Below, one piece after another: positions 10,251-20,805 of a DNA stretch of 64,000 nucleotides. The notes beneath the pieces were generated by a model. It was given only the letters and a program-made list of their open reading frames with translations, was not told the origin of the DNA and did no database searches. Each line of letters opens with the position of its first letter. Position 1 is the first letter of the stretch. Source of the stretch: Ceratotherium simum simum (lineage: Eukaryota; Chordata; Mammalia; Perissodactyla; Rhinocerotidae); NCBI RefSeq assembly GCF_000283155.1, contig NW_004454162.1, positions 57,150,816 through 57,214,815 of the forward strand, written 5' to 3'. The position numbers and the translations under genes were made by a program.

Positions 10251-10800
10251 CCCACCAAGCTCTTCTTCTTCAATGTCTCCTCAGGAAGGGAAGTCCCCCA
10301 GAGCCCTGGAAGAGTTGCTTTTCCCGTGTTTATGGGCAAGAAGATGCACATGGCACAAGGGGTGGACTGAGGCAGGCGTGGAGATGTCACTTAGATCCCC
10401 CTTCAAGAAAAGACCTGCCAGCCAGCTGCCAGAGGTGAGGTGAGCTCACAGCTTCCAACTGTCGGCTCTCCAGCCGAGGTCACGCCATTCTCAAGGCAAG
10501 AAGGGCTGGTGGCCAACGATCTCACTAAGCCGTGGAAATTGAGGGCACAATTTTCTCAGGGTGGCCTCTTGCCAAAGACCAAGCAAGGCAGTGGGAAAGG
10601 ACCGATCTGTTTCTGTCCAACATAGGACTCCTCCAATGGGTGGTCTTCTCCCCAGAGCCCCCATCGCACCGGCTGACCGGTCAGCCTGATACCTCTCCCT
10701 GCCCTCCTCCCTTTTCCTTCCAAAGGCGTGACACTCCAACAAAACCTTTGGCCTTCCTGTCTTAGTGTCTACTTCCTGAGGAACCTAAAGCAGCAGAGAA
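10251..10800. other. Intergenic, possible ERV-associated sequence
   Basis: Sequence following the dUTPase-like region could include the rest of the ERVL element or its downstream LTR, but I could not recognise LTR ends. No gene is visible. Confidence 0.35.
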
Positions 10801-11440
10801 ATACAGGAACTTTTCTTCTCAGTTGGTAAAATAAAGGCTCTGAGGTGGGAAGGAGCTTCTATCAAGGGACAGACAGGAGAATGAGGCCAAATCTTTTGAG
10901 TGAGGGGACCAGTGGCAGATCTTAAAGGCCACAGCAAGGAGTGCGAGTCCTACTCCAACTGTAACCTTCAGTCTTCGGCGGGTTTCGAGCAGGGGAGCGC
11001 CGCGAATTGTTTTTAGAAGCTTATTTTGTAGGCGAGCTGAGAGTGGGTGGAGATGCACAGCAAAGACCAGGAGACAGTGGGGGCCGCTGCAACGGTCTCG
11101 TCAGGAGAGAGCGGTTTGGCTGAGAGGTGGCATGGGGCTGTGAGAAGTGATCGGATTTGTGGTATCCTGGGAACACGGTTGACATGACTCGCTTATGGTT
11201 TAGACGTGGGGTGAAAAGCAAAGAGAGGCCACGAGGAAGAGCTGAGATCCAGGGCGGGAGCCACGTGAATGGTAGCGCTGCTAACTGGCAAGGTGAAGGC
11301 GTGGGGAGAAGCACAGTTTGGATATATTAGGTTCACAACCCCTCTCAGTGCAGATTCTGAGCAGGCAGGTGACATACTAATCCGGAGCTCACGGAGGAAG
11401 TCAGGACGGGAGATGCTGGGGTTTCCAGTACACGTCACGT
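10801..11440 (+). repeat. Ancient interspersed repeat (same family as 6.1 kb)
   Basis: Segments such as 'aggctctgaggtgggaaggagctt', 'gccacagcaaggagtgcgagtc', 'gggtttcgagcaggggagcg' and 'gacgtggggtgaaaagcaaagagagg' follow the landmarks of one ancient mammalian repeat in order. The family name was not settled. Confidence 0.55.
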
Positions 11441-11489
11441 TTATTTAATGCTTCCGATTACGTATAGTCCCCAAGGGAGAATAAGGCTA

Positions 11490-11740
11490 AGAACAAGCCA
11501 GGCCACATCATTCCCCTTCCTAAAAACCTCCCCTGTCCCAGGACGACACAACAAAGCCCAATCCCTTGACATTCTCACCTGAGACCACCTCCAGTCTTGT
11601 GTCCCAGAGTTTTTCTAGAGGCTTCCTCCTCCTGCCACATGGCTTCCTCCACACACTTTGCCTCTGGGCCTTTGCACACACTCTCCCTCCCTTTGGAATG
11701 TCTCTTCTGCCAGCGGCCCCTCCCTGGTGAGATCCTCTGA
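11490..11740 (+). repeat. L2 LINE 3' fragment
   Basis: It contains 'cacatcattccccttcctaaaaacctcc', 'cctctgggcctttgcacacactctccctcc' and 'ggaatgtctcttctgcc', the usual order of the L2 ORF2 3' end. Confidence 0.7.
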
Positions 11741-13435
11741 ATAGGAAAAGTCAGCTCAGGTCACCACAGCCGACCCCTCCCCATCCACCTGGTCAGAGGC
11801 AGTGACGTCTCCCTCTGAAGACGTGTCGCCCAACTGCAAAGGGAGTGAACAGCGACTCACCCACGGGGTCTGGAGGCAGACAGCCCACGGCTGGTGCAGC
11901 GATTGGCTCCCTTCTCATCCACCTTCCACGACACGTGGCTCCCATGCTTCCTGGTGCCTCAGAGGCTGCAGCAGAGCTTGCTCTTCCCCTCCGGTCCCCA
12001 CGCTCTCCAGGGAGGAAAGGAGGAAGGAGGCCACAGAGGAGGGACGGCATCGACTCGAGGAAAGCTGATCTCCTGCGAATTCCCAGGCTCCTGCCCATGT
12101 CTCACTGCCCCAAGGCCCTCCTGACTGTGGGCTGTGAGTCTCAGGTCAGGTTGGGTGCACTGCCAGCCTGAACCCCCTTCAGTGCTCTGTTGGTAAAGGG
12201 GTGCGTGTCAGGTGGGGTCCCCGCCCTCTTCCCCTTCACCTGCTCTGACACTGACGTGTGGTACAGGAGAGGTCGCTGTGTGTCTTTTCACCAGGTGTGA
12301 AGCCCCTTACCGCTATCTCATCCACACGTTTCTATCCTAGAACTCCCTCATCCTCACCTTGCACATGACAAGCATTTAATACAGGGCTTTTTCCACGGAA
12401 CAAATGATCACAGTCCTTGTTCTGAGAATAAAGGCTGGCCTGAGGGGAGAGGGTATAGGGCAGCTCACTGAAAGAAACTTGATCGCGGTCTCTGAATAGC
12501 TTACTACAGGAAAACGGACCTCAAAAATCAACCAGACCTCAAGAATCAGGTCCCTGTTTTGTTCAAAAGACTCTCTTTTCCCCCCAAAATATCCTCATAT
12601 CTGCCACAGTGAACTGACCTGTTGTGCTCATTTCGTGGTGGAATCTCAGCATATAAACCAGTGTTCACATTCAGTCAATGTGCTGACAACACCGCACAGC
12701 AGGACCAATAAACCAATCCCATCTTGCCCGCCCGCCGATGCCCACCAGAGCTGGGCGGTGCTGGTGGGGGGATGAGACCCAGATACAGAAATGCCTCCTT
12801 CTCTTTCCTTGTCCTGTCACTCCCCAAACAATACAATCGTCCCCACATGAGAAGCAGTGATTTCCATCAGCCTTCTTCAGAAATAGGAGAAAATCAGACT
12901 AAAGTGGAGGCTGCTTCCAACCTGCAGAGCAAATGGCCATTTGTTTTTCTGCCAACTCTTAGGAAAAGTAAGGTGGAAATAGCCCTGGGGCTTCTGTCTA
13001 TGACTACCTGGCACCTACTGTCTCAGGGATAAAGAGGGTCATCAAATCCACCCTGAGTTTTCAAATGCGACAACGTCGTGAACAGAGTGAGCCCCCCCGC
13101 CAGAGGAAGAAGCAATGCTCGAGATGCCGTCACGTTTCAGGGGTGAGTCTAGACTCTCGTCTCATCCGAGCCTGGGACGTGTTCTCCCGTCTCTCCACGT
13201 CACATCTGAACTTAGTCAACGCACTGTTTGTATTTTTTATTCAGGAGCCCGCAGGACGTCATCCAGAGCTGTTCTTCCATCCATCTCTAGGTGGCGCATC
13301 CGCAGGGTCTGCAACAGGCCAGCTCCTTCCTGCCAGGGCCCCACCTCCCACCGGCCCCTCTGCTTGTACCCAGCGAGCCATCCCCAGTTCTTCGAAAGAC
13401 CGATCTCATTACTCAAAAACGCGGGTACAAACAAA
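11741..13435. other. Intergenic between the two convergent genes
   Basis: Unique sequence with no recognised exon. Open frames near 11802-12171 overlap each other on both strands without recognisable domains. This ends at the predicted NHSL1 poly(A) site. Confidence 0.5.
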
Positions 13436-13459
13436 AAGAAATAAGGGTCAAATATTTAC

Positions 13460-13473
13460 TTTATTGTTTTATT
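13460..13473 (-). terminator. NHSL1: Candidate distal NHSL1 poly(A) signals (two hexamers)
   Basis: On the - strand the text GAATAAAACAATAAAG carries two overlapping-window AATAAA hexamers, at 13473-13468 and 13465-13460, about 1.95 kb past the stop. Paired hexamers like this are a strong candidate for the main 3' end. Confidence 0.55.
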
Positions 13474-14567
13474 CAAAGCAAATTTAAAAACCTAATATAT
13501 TTTTTCCTTTAAAAACGGATTTTTATAGTTTTATAATTAGTTTTGATGTTGCTTATCTTACCTTCAACATAAATGATTTATATATTAAGTTAAAGTTTTC
13601 TGATATCCACGTACATTCTAATCTTTCTTAGGTAGTTATGAGAAGACTGCGAATTCAAAAGCCAACACCACTTTTCTCAAGTTTAGAAGAAAAGACCCTT
13701 GTGCACCATGTTGCTAAAAAGGCCTTTTGCCCTTGGCCAGATGTCAGGTCTTGATCTGCTTGTATGAAAAGAAGTGATCTGTTTTCTTCAGAGAAGGGAA
13801 GGAGCCTAAATTCCTCAGGTTTGTTTTTGTCTCAAAGACAGGTCTAAAATGGGTATCTATAGTTTTATTAGATAAATAATAAAATGATATTTTCATACCA
13901 AAAAAGATGACAATTGGCAGCTGCATGGTATTTAGGCCAAGAATCTCAGTGTTGTCATGTTAGGTCCTTCTAATGAAGGAGACAAGACTCTGTTTTATTT
14001 CAAGAAATCAAGGGGCCTATGTACATGGCATCTGGGAGGGAGGGATGGGGGAAGGGGTCAAAAGAATACGACATAAAAATAAATACTCGACACACTCTTC
14101 TCCCATGTCTACAAGTGTTAAAATTCTAACTGGAGAAGATTAGAAGGTAAGTAGCCAACTCAAATATTTATAAAAAATATAAAAATGCACAAACCAAATG
14201 AGGCAAAAAATCTTTTTAATCTAAAAACCCATTTCCCAGGGCTAATTAATAGCCAGGCCCTGACAATTTTTATCAGTTTATTTGACTAACAAGAGCTATT
14301 CAGCATTTTCTTCAAATAAGATAACATATAATAGATCTTGATAAACCTTTCTAAATGAGGACATGAAACTGTAGGCAATTCTAGAAAAAACAGCCGTTTT
14401 TCTTTGGTGTGACCAGAAGGATATCCAAAAGTTAACAAATGCTGACACTTCAAGTGATAAGAAATTGCCAAATGGAAGTTTAAACTCTGGTAAAAACAGT
14501 TGTAAAAGGAAAAGCCCCACCCACAGTTCTGTAGTGCAAGTTTTTAAATTTAATCCTGAAAAATAAC

Positions 14568-14573
14568 TTTATT
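14568..14573 (-). terminator. NHSL1: Candidate proximal NHSL1 poly(A) signal
   Basis: A canonical AATAAA on the - strand about 845 bases after the stop. It could give a shorter 3' UTR isoform. Confidence 0.4.
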
Positions 14574-15150
14574 TAATAAGCAGGAAACACATTCCAGCAG
14601 CATGTCCCTCACCCCGCTGCCCCCTCCTCTCTCCATGTGCGCCCCGTCACTCCAGCTCTCAAAGGTCTCAGCTGCTGCTCAAGGAGGAAGTCATTAAAAA
14701 ATCACCCACATTTCTAAAAATCAGGCTGAAAGATGTGTGTCTGTGGCTGCACAGCAGCAGGCTCCATGTTACAGCACGGACACTTCCACTGTGTTTCATT
14801 TTTACAAAAAAGAAACAAAGCCTTTTTACCCCAGAAAAAAGTACCTGAACCAATGGGTCACTTAGCCGTTTCCCAGCTTTCTGGGTGCACCAGGACACGG
14901 CCCCCCCGAGAGCATGCCTGTGTGTGTGCCCGTGTGTCCGTGCGCTCAGACCAGCACACCCACCGCCCCTGCTCAGAAGTAACGGTCTCTCCCCTCTGGA
15001 ACTCACCGACGCCACAGATGTGACACTTGTAAAGCAATCACCACCCAGTCCAGAGGACTCGTTACTTGACCCAGCTTAACGCTTTCTTTCTTTCTCCTAT
15101 TTCTGTACGTGCTGTTTGTGTATTTTTTTTAACATAAAAAGCATTCAAAA

Positions 15151-15181
15151 TGCACACACACACACACCCCTACACACACAC
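15151..15181. repeat. CA microsatellite in NHSL1 3' UTR
   Basis: A short interrupted (CA)n tract, 'cacacacacacacaccccta' then 'cacacacaccc'. It lies about 240 bases after the NHSL1 stop codon. Confidence 0.85.
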
Positions 15182-15417
15182 CCAGCATTTAGCAAAAAAC
15201 AAAATCTTCCCCAGGAAGCACTTCCAGAAGTTAAGCTTCTACCTGCTTTTAAGCCACATGGCAAGTCCCAAGAGTCCTCAAGAGCCCTCTTGTTCCACTG
15301 CAGGGCCCAGACATAACCCTGAGTGGGGCCACGGGCCAGGTGGGGGGACCTGCCAGGCCCCGTGGAGCAACCTGCTGTGCATCCCCCACATCACCGGGGA
15401 GACCCACATCTGCGCCC

Positions 15418-16153
15418 CTAACTCTCTTCCCCCAGAGGACCTGCGCACTGTTCTGAGGGACTCCTGCCCTCTGCACCAGCCGTCCCGTCCGCAGGGCCAG
15501 GAGACTGTGCCCGCAGGGAGGCGGCTGGCTCCCCGCCATGGAGCAGACTGCCCTCAAATATTTCGTCCCCTGCCAGTCCATCTAGTGGACAGCTCCTGGT
15601 AGCGCCCAGGGTCCAGTGAGCCCTGTCGTCAGCAGGCTCCATGGTCTCCCCTTCTCCCTCCGAGATGACGGTCATGGGGCTGCTCTGGATCCGGTTCCTC
15701 ACGCTGTACCTGCTGCTGGCTGCAGACGGCGGCGTCCGGCTGCGGCCATACCTGGGGCCCGAAAAGGACAGGCTCCGTGGCATCAGGCCTTCGCCCCTGG
15801 CCCACTCCTCCTGGGCCCTCCTGCTCCTGATCGGGGAGCAGCTCGATGGGCTCTCAGGCGCGTCTGGCGAAGGCTCCGACTTTGACCGCTGGAACCTGGG
15901 GTCAGTGTTCTTGAGCATCTCGGCGGCGGACATGCGGGCGCCGGCGTCTGACCGGCTGCCCTTCTTCAGCAGCAGGGCCTTGAAGTTGTCACTGCTGGTG
16001 CTACTCTTGCGGATGCTCCTCTGAATTGACCCCACCTGCTTCGGGGAGGCCAGGCTGGGGGCAGCTCCGGTGGGGGTCACTGGGGGGGAGGGGGAGTGGT
16101 TTCGAGAGTGGTCATCATCCGAATCTTTACGGCCAAGGACTTTCCTCTTGGAT
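15418..16153 (-). CDS. NHSL1: NHSL1 terminal coding exon
   Basis: This exon encodes the C-terminal 244 residues of NHSL1 and the TAG stop at 15420-15418. It begins SKRKVLGRKDSDDDHSRNHS and continues through PPVTPTGAAPSLASPK, RKSSTSSDNFKALLLKKGSR, MSAAEMLKNTDPRF, RSLSFSGPRYGRSRTPPSAA and SSPMTVISEGEGE, blocks I recognise as conserved in NHS-family C-termini. The acceptor on the - strand is TTAAATCTCAG|ATCC. The first base completes the Arg codon of the previous exon. The region is rich in Ser/Thr-Pro sites and basic residues, suggesting phosphorylation, and has no folded domain. The last 70 residues are the least conserved against my memory of the human protein. Frames on the + strand across this exon (15616-16024) are shadows. 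Confidence 0.97.
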
Positions 16154-17079
16154 CTGAGATTTAACGACATTAAGATAAAGGTGAATTCCCCCAGGTCCCC
16201 TGGATGTCACCATATCACCCTGCTTCTCCCCACACATTCAGGTCACCACCTCTTACTGTCACCATGGAAACTCCCAAACGTCTGTGTAGTCTGTGCACAA
16301 AGGCTCATCGTGTCACCAGGCGTGCCCATGGCCCGGCCACGAGAGTCATTAACTCACGACCACCCTCGTTCACCTCCACCCTCCTGGGTTACTATGAGAC
16401 AAATCCCAGACATCATATGATGACTTTGGAGAGGACCATTTCCCAAGTTTTTAATAACTGCCATTTTTCATTTAGCTCTCCCACGCTGGACTGATGCTGA
16501 CAGAATCTCACGGTGCTGCCCAGCCCATCCTTCCTCTCCTAGTTTGGTGCCAGCCCTTGAGCAGGCCTCGCAGATCAGCCAGCTCCGTGGAGACAGGCCC
16601 CCCACCCAGGTTCTGGAACAACTCGACAACTTCGCCTTCTGACATTCTGGAGTCTGACACAAACCAGTCTTCCGTGGCTCTCACTGACCACACGTCCACC
16701 CTAGAAATCCACGTTTCCAGAAGACAGGAGGGAACGTCACACCAACCCTGCTTCCTGACTCACTGATGGGAGGAGGTAAGGAGTGTGGGCCAAGTGTGAA
16801 GGAGGAGGGGCCTGCAGGGAAAGTGCAGTTTCCTGGGAGTGTTTCTCCTCCTCGGTCTCTAAGAACCCCCCTGCTCAGGGAGTCAGAGACAAGAAAGCCA
16901 AGCGGCCCCTTACTGGTCTCTTCACAACTCAGCATGCGAGAGCTCTCTCAGCTAGTGCAGGGGGGCTTGCTGGAAGGAAACTCGACACATTTAATAACAT
17001 AAAGACGTGGGTACATCTCTTTCCCAGCTATAAAGTTCTAGGACATGCAGCGGGGAAAGGCTGGGAGGATGCTATCTGC

Positions 17080-17290
17080 ACACACAGGTTGAGAGTTGGA
17101 TCGGAGCACTGTCAACTGTAGTGACCTTGGACAAATCACCCATCTATGCTGCTCCCCGTTCTCACACCTGTAGAACGAGGATGGTGACGCCCAGCTCACA
17201 GGCTCAAGGATTCAGTGAGATCAGAACCTGTGGAGCCACACAGACCTTGGGCAAGAGACAGCTCCCGACCCTGTTTCCTGCCTGGAAAGG
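17080..17290 (+). repeat. MIR SINE
   Basis: MIR landmarks in order: 'gtagtgaccttggacaaatcaccc', 'ccgttctcacacctgtagaacgaggatggt' and 'ctcacaggctcaaggattcagtgagat'. Confidence 0.7.
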
Positions 17291-18124
17291 GAAGCTGTAG
17301 TTGGCTCACAGTCTATCAGTAAGGATGACGCAGCAACAGCCACGAGTGTCAGGAAGGCGCTAACACGCCTTCCAGGGTCATTTAGGGAAACAGTTCTCCC
17401 TTCCTGCCCTGGTCAGGCCTAGTGCTGCTGTCACGCGGCCTGCACAGGCAGGCACGGGGAGGAGGGGCCCACGGCGGCTGTCCTGGGCTTGGTGCTCCTA
17501 GGGTCCTCTCCAGCTTCAGGCCAAAAAGAAGCCCCCAGAGTGGAAGACCGTGGGTGGTAAGGACCCAACATGGGGTCTGAGGGTGGCGCCAGCCCGTCTG
17601 GACTGCAGAGCCCGGTCCATGGTGCTTTGGGTCAATGGGCCTGCTCAGTTGTCAACAGGGAAGAGCTCTGAGTAAGTTAGTGACCCACTGACAGAAGCCA
17701 CAGCAATGACGCCTCAGGACGCAGAGCGGGAAAAGACTTGGGATGGCTCGGTCTGCCCAGAGAAGGTAACTGAGGGCCACAGAGCGAGGCCACGGCCTGA
17801 ACACAAGAACCAGGACCTGGTGGAGCATCTCCCCGCCACAGCAAGGCCCTCAGGGCTCACGCCGGCCGTGCCCCGAGGCAGCCCTGCACACTCGCTTCTC
17901 GCAGGTCCAGGCCTGGGGTGTGATTTCTGTTCGGTGTTTAAGGAGTGACGTGTGCTGAGAGCCGCACAAGCCACAGCTGCACTTGATCGAAGCTGTGGCC
18001 TTGAGCTGTAGATTTAGAACTAAGAGAGGAGATGGGAATTTATGAAGCTTTTCTCAAGAGCAGCTGCCCCCTAAAATGAGAATTAAATCTAAACATATGA
18101 ATTCTCTGCATATATGGATGTATA

Positions 18125-18165
18125 TGTGTGTAAACACACACACACACATATACACACTGTATGTG
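18125..18165. repeat. TG/CA microsatellite
   Basis: A short alternating tract, 'tgtgtgtaaacacacacacacacata', nearly self-complementary around its centre, so it can form a hairpin. Confidence 0.8.
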
Positions 18166-20223
18166 TATTTCTAAAGAAGATGGCTATAAAAAGTGCTGAA
18201 ACAGTTAACATTGGCTGGAAAACTAATTACTTCAATAAATATAAAGACGTCACACCTCGACTGGCTCTCTACATCTTCCGTCTGGCTTTAAATCTGAAGT
18301 GAATTAATCTGCATTATAAATTTTGAAAGCTGTGTTTCAATTTAGATATTCTTTCTTTTTAAATTATTAGCTTAGGTGCTGAAGGACAGAAAATAAAATC
18401 CTAAAAATCACAGACTTGAGGTGGGATTTTATGTCTGTTAACGTATTATCAATGTGAAAATGGAAAGCAGCATGCCCTTGTGCTCTCTCTACAAACCGTA
18501 CCCTCCTCTCCTTTGCTCATTCCACGCCCTCAAAGAACAACATGGCCTAGCCGCCTTCCACGTCTGCAGCAGACACACTCTCTAATAGGAGAAACCACAG
18601 ATGTTCCAGTGCCTTAAGAGGGGTGCCAAAACAAAATACAGAAGATACCTTTGGCATACTTGTAAGAAAAGCACATAGTAATTTGCCCCACAACAACTGA
18701 GTTTCTGAGACCAAGTATTCAGTCCACGTCCAGGCAACACGGCTTCTCTGTGGACTGCTGTATAAACACACACGGCCGCGTGGCTGGCAACCCCGTGCAC
18801 TCCACACTAAATGAAAGATGTGGAGAGTCGGAAGAATTTCCTAACAGCTAAATTCCAACTGGTTTCTTTAATTCAGAAAATATTTATTGAGTGCTGATCA
18901 TATGTCCAGCATGGCTAGACATAGAAACATCTGTGTAAACTTCCAAAAACGCTGCTAAAGGTGGTTTCAAAGCATGCAGCATTTCATTTCCCTGTTTTGA
19001 GAAGTAATTTGATAACTAGCTACATTTTTATCTCTAATGAGATGAAGGAAACCAGTCCATGTTAAAGGGGTGGTCTTTAGAGTCTTCTGGGCTATTGTAC
19101 CCACCCTAGAGCCACGAGGTAAAGAACGTAATTCTTGACAAACACTTCCATTCGCGGCCTGGGTGCCCCTCAGTCAGCGTTTATCTGTCACATGAAGAGT
19201 TTCAGGGGGGACACCACTGTGCTTTCCAGCTCGTGCAACAGTCTTTTCAGTCAGATTCCAAGAATCGGGAAAACAGTCCCGATACAGCTTATTCACAGAG
19301 AATCAAACGATTTGATAGGATGTCTTGTTTAAGGAGGAGAAAAAGGGACTTTGATTCAGGGCAACACCAGGCCTTGGCGGCCTAAGGCATCCACAGGTTG
19401 TCTGAAAACACTGCGGAGAGACGTCCAGGAGGAAGCAAGGGCTTCCACAGCAGGGCGGTTTAGAGCACTCGCACACACAGCATCTAACAGTTTTTACACC
19501 AACACTGTTGGGCAGTGCTCAGCTGTTTACAGCCAGGAAAATGAAGCAATAAATAAAACTTTAGTGCTAAATCACATTCCCTCTTCAAGGTGACCACATA
19601 TAAAAAGTATAACAGTTCAGGCACTTATTTTGAAAAATTTACTCTGCATTTTTTTAAGCCCAATAATTTCTGATGCCAGTAGGTGGCACTAGCAGTACAC
19701 ACTAAGAAGCAAACTGAGCTACTTTCGCCTCTGCTTAAAAAAGATGTACTCTCTTATTGAAACATTTAAGTAGCCAAAGAAATTGCACTCAAAAATCTTG
19801 GTTTTTCTGTAAAATAAAAATAATAAGAATAAAATAAAACACCAAGAAGAAACAAGTCCTGTAGAACCAGCCTGTGCACCTTCCACCCACAGGACACAGT
19901 GCTCCTCCTCCTGGAGGGGCCCTCACCCTAACACACACCCTGGCATGGGGCTGACATGCTGCACTTCTGCCAGCCAGCGCAGTGCCCACCAGGAGGCACT
20001 GCATGGAGCCCCTGCCCCCGGCACCACAAAAATCAGAACAAAATGAAACAGATACTGAAATCAGAGAAAATAAAAATATAGAAACACACCAAAAAAACCA
20101 ACAATCGAGTTAATGAATCCTAGTTGGGTGACAGAAGAAACCTCAGGACAGAACAAGACGCTGAGAGGCCGTTGGTAACGGGCCTCACAAAGCAGATTAA
20201 CCCAAGAAAGCAGTTCTGGACAC

Positions 20224-20356
20224 CTGTGAATAGCTGCGAAGAGGTCCTCCGTGGTCCGGGGCCTGCTGGGGGTCATGGCCTCATCGCTCCCCTCTTCCTT
20301 GGGGAGGTCCCAAGCCTCCGAGGAAGGGCCGGCTGCCTCGGGCTCTGGCACCCCAG
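20224..20356 (-). CDS. NHSL1: NHSL1 penultimate coding exon
   Basis: A 133-bp exon encoding GVPEPEAAGPSSEAWDLPKE, then [20 protein letters not shown] and AIHR. The [25 protein letters not shown] block across the junction is one of the most conserved signatures of NHS, NHSL1 and NHSL2. On the - strand the acceptor is TTCTTCGTAG|CTGG and the donor is CACAG|GTGTCC. The first two bases complete a codon begun in the 2.9 kb exon, and the last two begin the Arg codon finished by the terminal exon. An ATG inside the exon is not a translation start. Confidence 0.96.
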
Positions 20357-20805
20357 CTACGAAGAAGCAAGCGAGAAAGGCAAGACAGCTATTTGAGTCC
20401 AGTCTTCAGCCAAGCCCCCCAGGACTCCCGCCATCCCGAGAGCCCGGGAGGGCATGGGTCCGGGGCTGGGCATCTGACAAAGATGGGGACGAGGGGCACG
20501 AGGCCAGGGCCCGCTCTTCCGCTGCGCTCTAGTGCCCCCCGCGAGCCTCCTCTTGCTGTAACGCGTCTCTGCGGCTCCCCAGGAGAAGACCCCGGCTGCT
20601 GCAGGCCACCCCATCCCTCTCTTCTCTCCTCTATAAGCTCTACCCTCAGGTCTAGAATTTTGAAAATCTCATAAAACGCAATCGGCACCCCGAGCGCGAG
20701 GGGCACAGAAGCCCCACACCGCTGGCTCTCGGGGGAGCCGGCCCACCTGTCAGCGCTCGGCGGGGAGGGGGGGGGGTGTGGACAGGGGAAGGGGACAGCA
20801 CTCAC
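20357..20805 (-). other. NHSL1: NHSL1 intron
   Basis: A short GC-rich intron of 449 bp between GTGAGT and TTCTTCGTAG. It holds no recognised repeat or gene. The open frames across it are read-through of the flanking exon. Confidence 0.9.

Larger units (their letters stand above)
13436..15417 (-). other. NHSL1: NHSL1 3' untranslated region (predicted)
   Basis: About 2 kb of sequence follows the NHSL1 TAG stop on the - strand. It lacks obvious transposon insertions and becomes AT-rich in its distal half, typical of long vertebrate 3' UTRs. AATAAA hexamers on the - strand lie at 14573-14568, 13473-13468 and 13465-13460. The downstream limit is inferred from the last pair. A CA repeat (15151-15181) sits near its start. 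Confidence 0.6.
16154..20223 (-). other. NHSL1: NHSL1 last intron
   Basis: About 4 kb of intron. A MIR lies at about 17080-17290 and a CA/TG tract at about 18125-18165. The rest is unique sequence without recognised exons. No frame on either strand resembles a known protein. Confidence 0.8.

Noticed and set aside
15616..16024. + strand open frames across the NHSL1 last exon
   Set aside because: Opposite strand of a conserved, phase-consistent exon. The Leu-rich peptide reflects reverse-complemented Ser/Arg codons.
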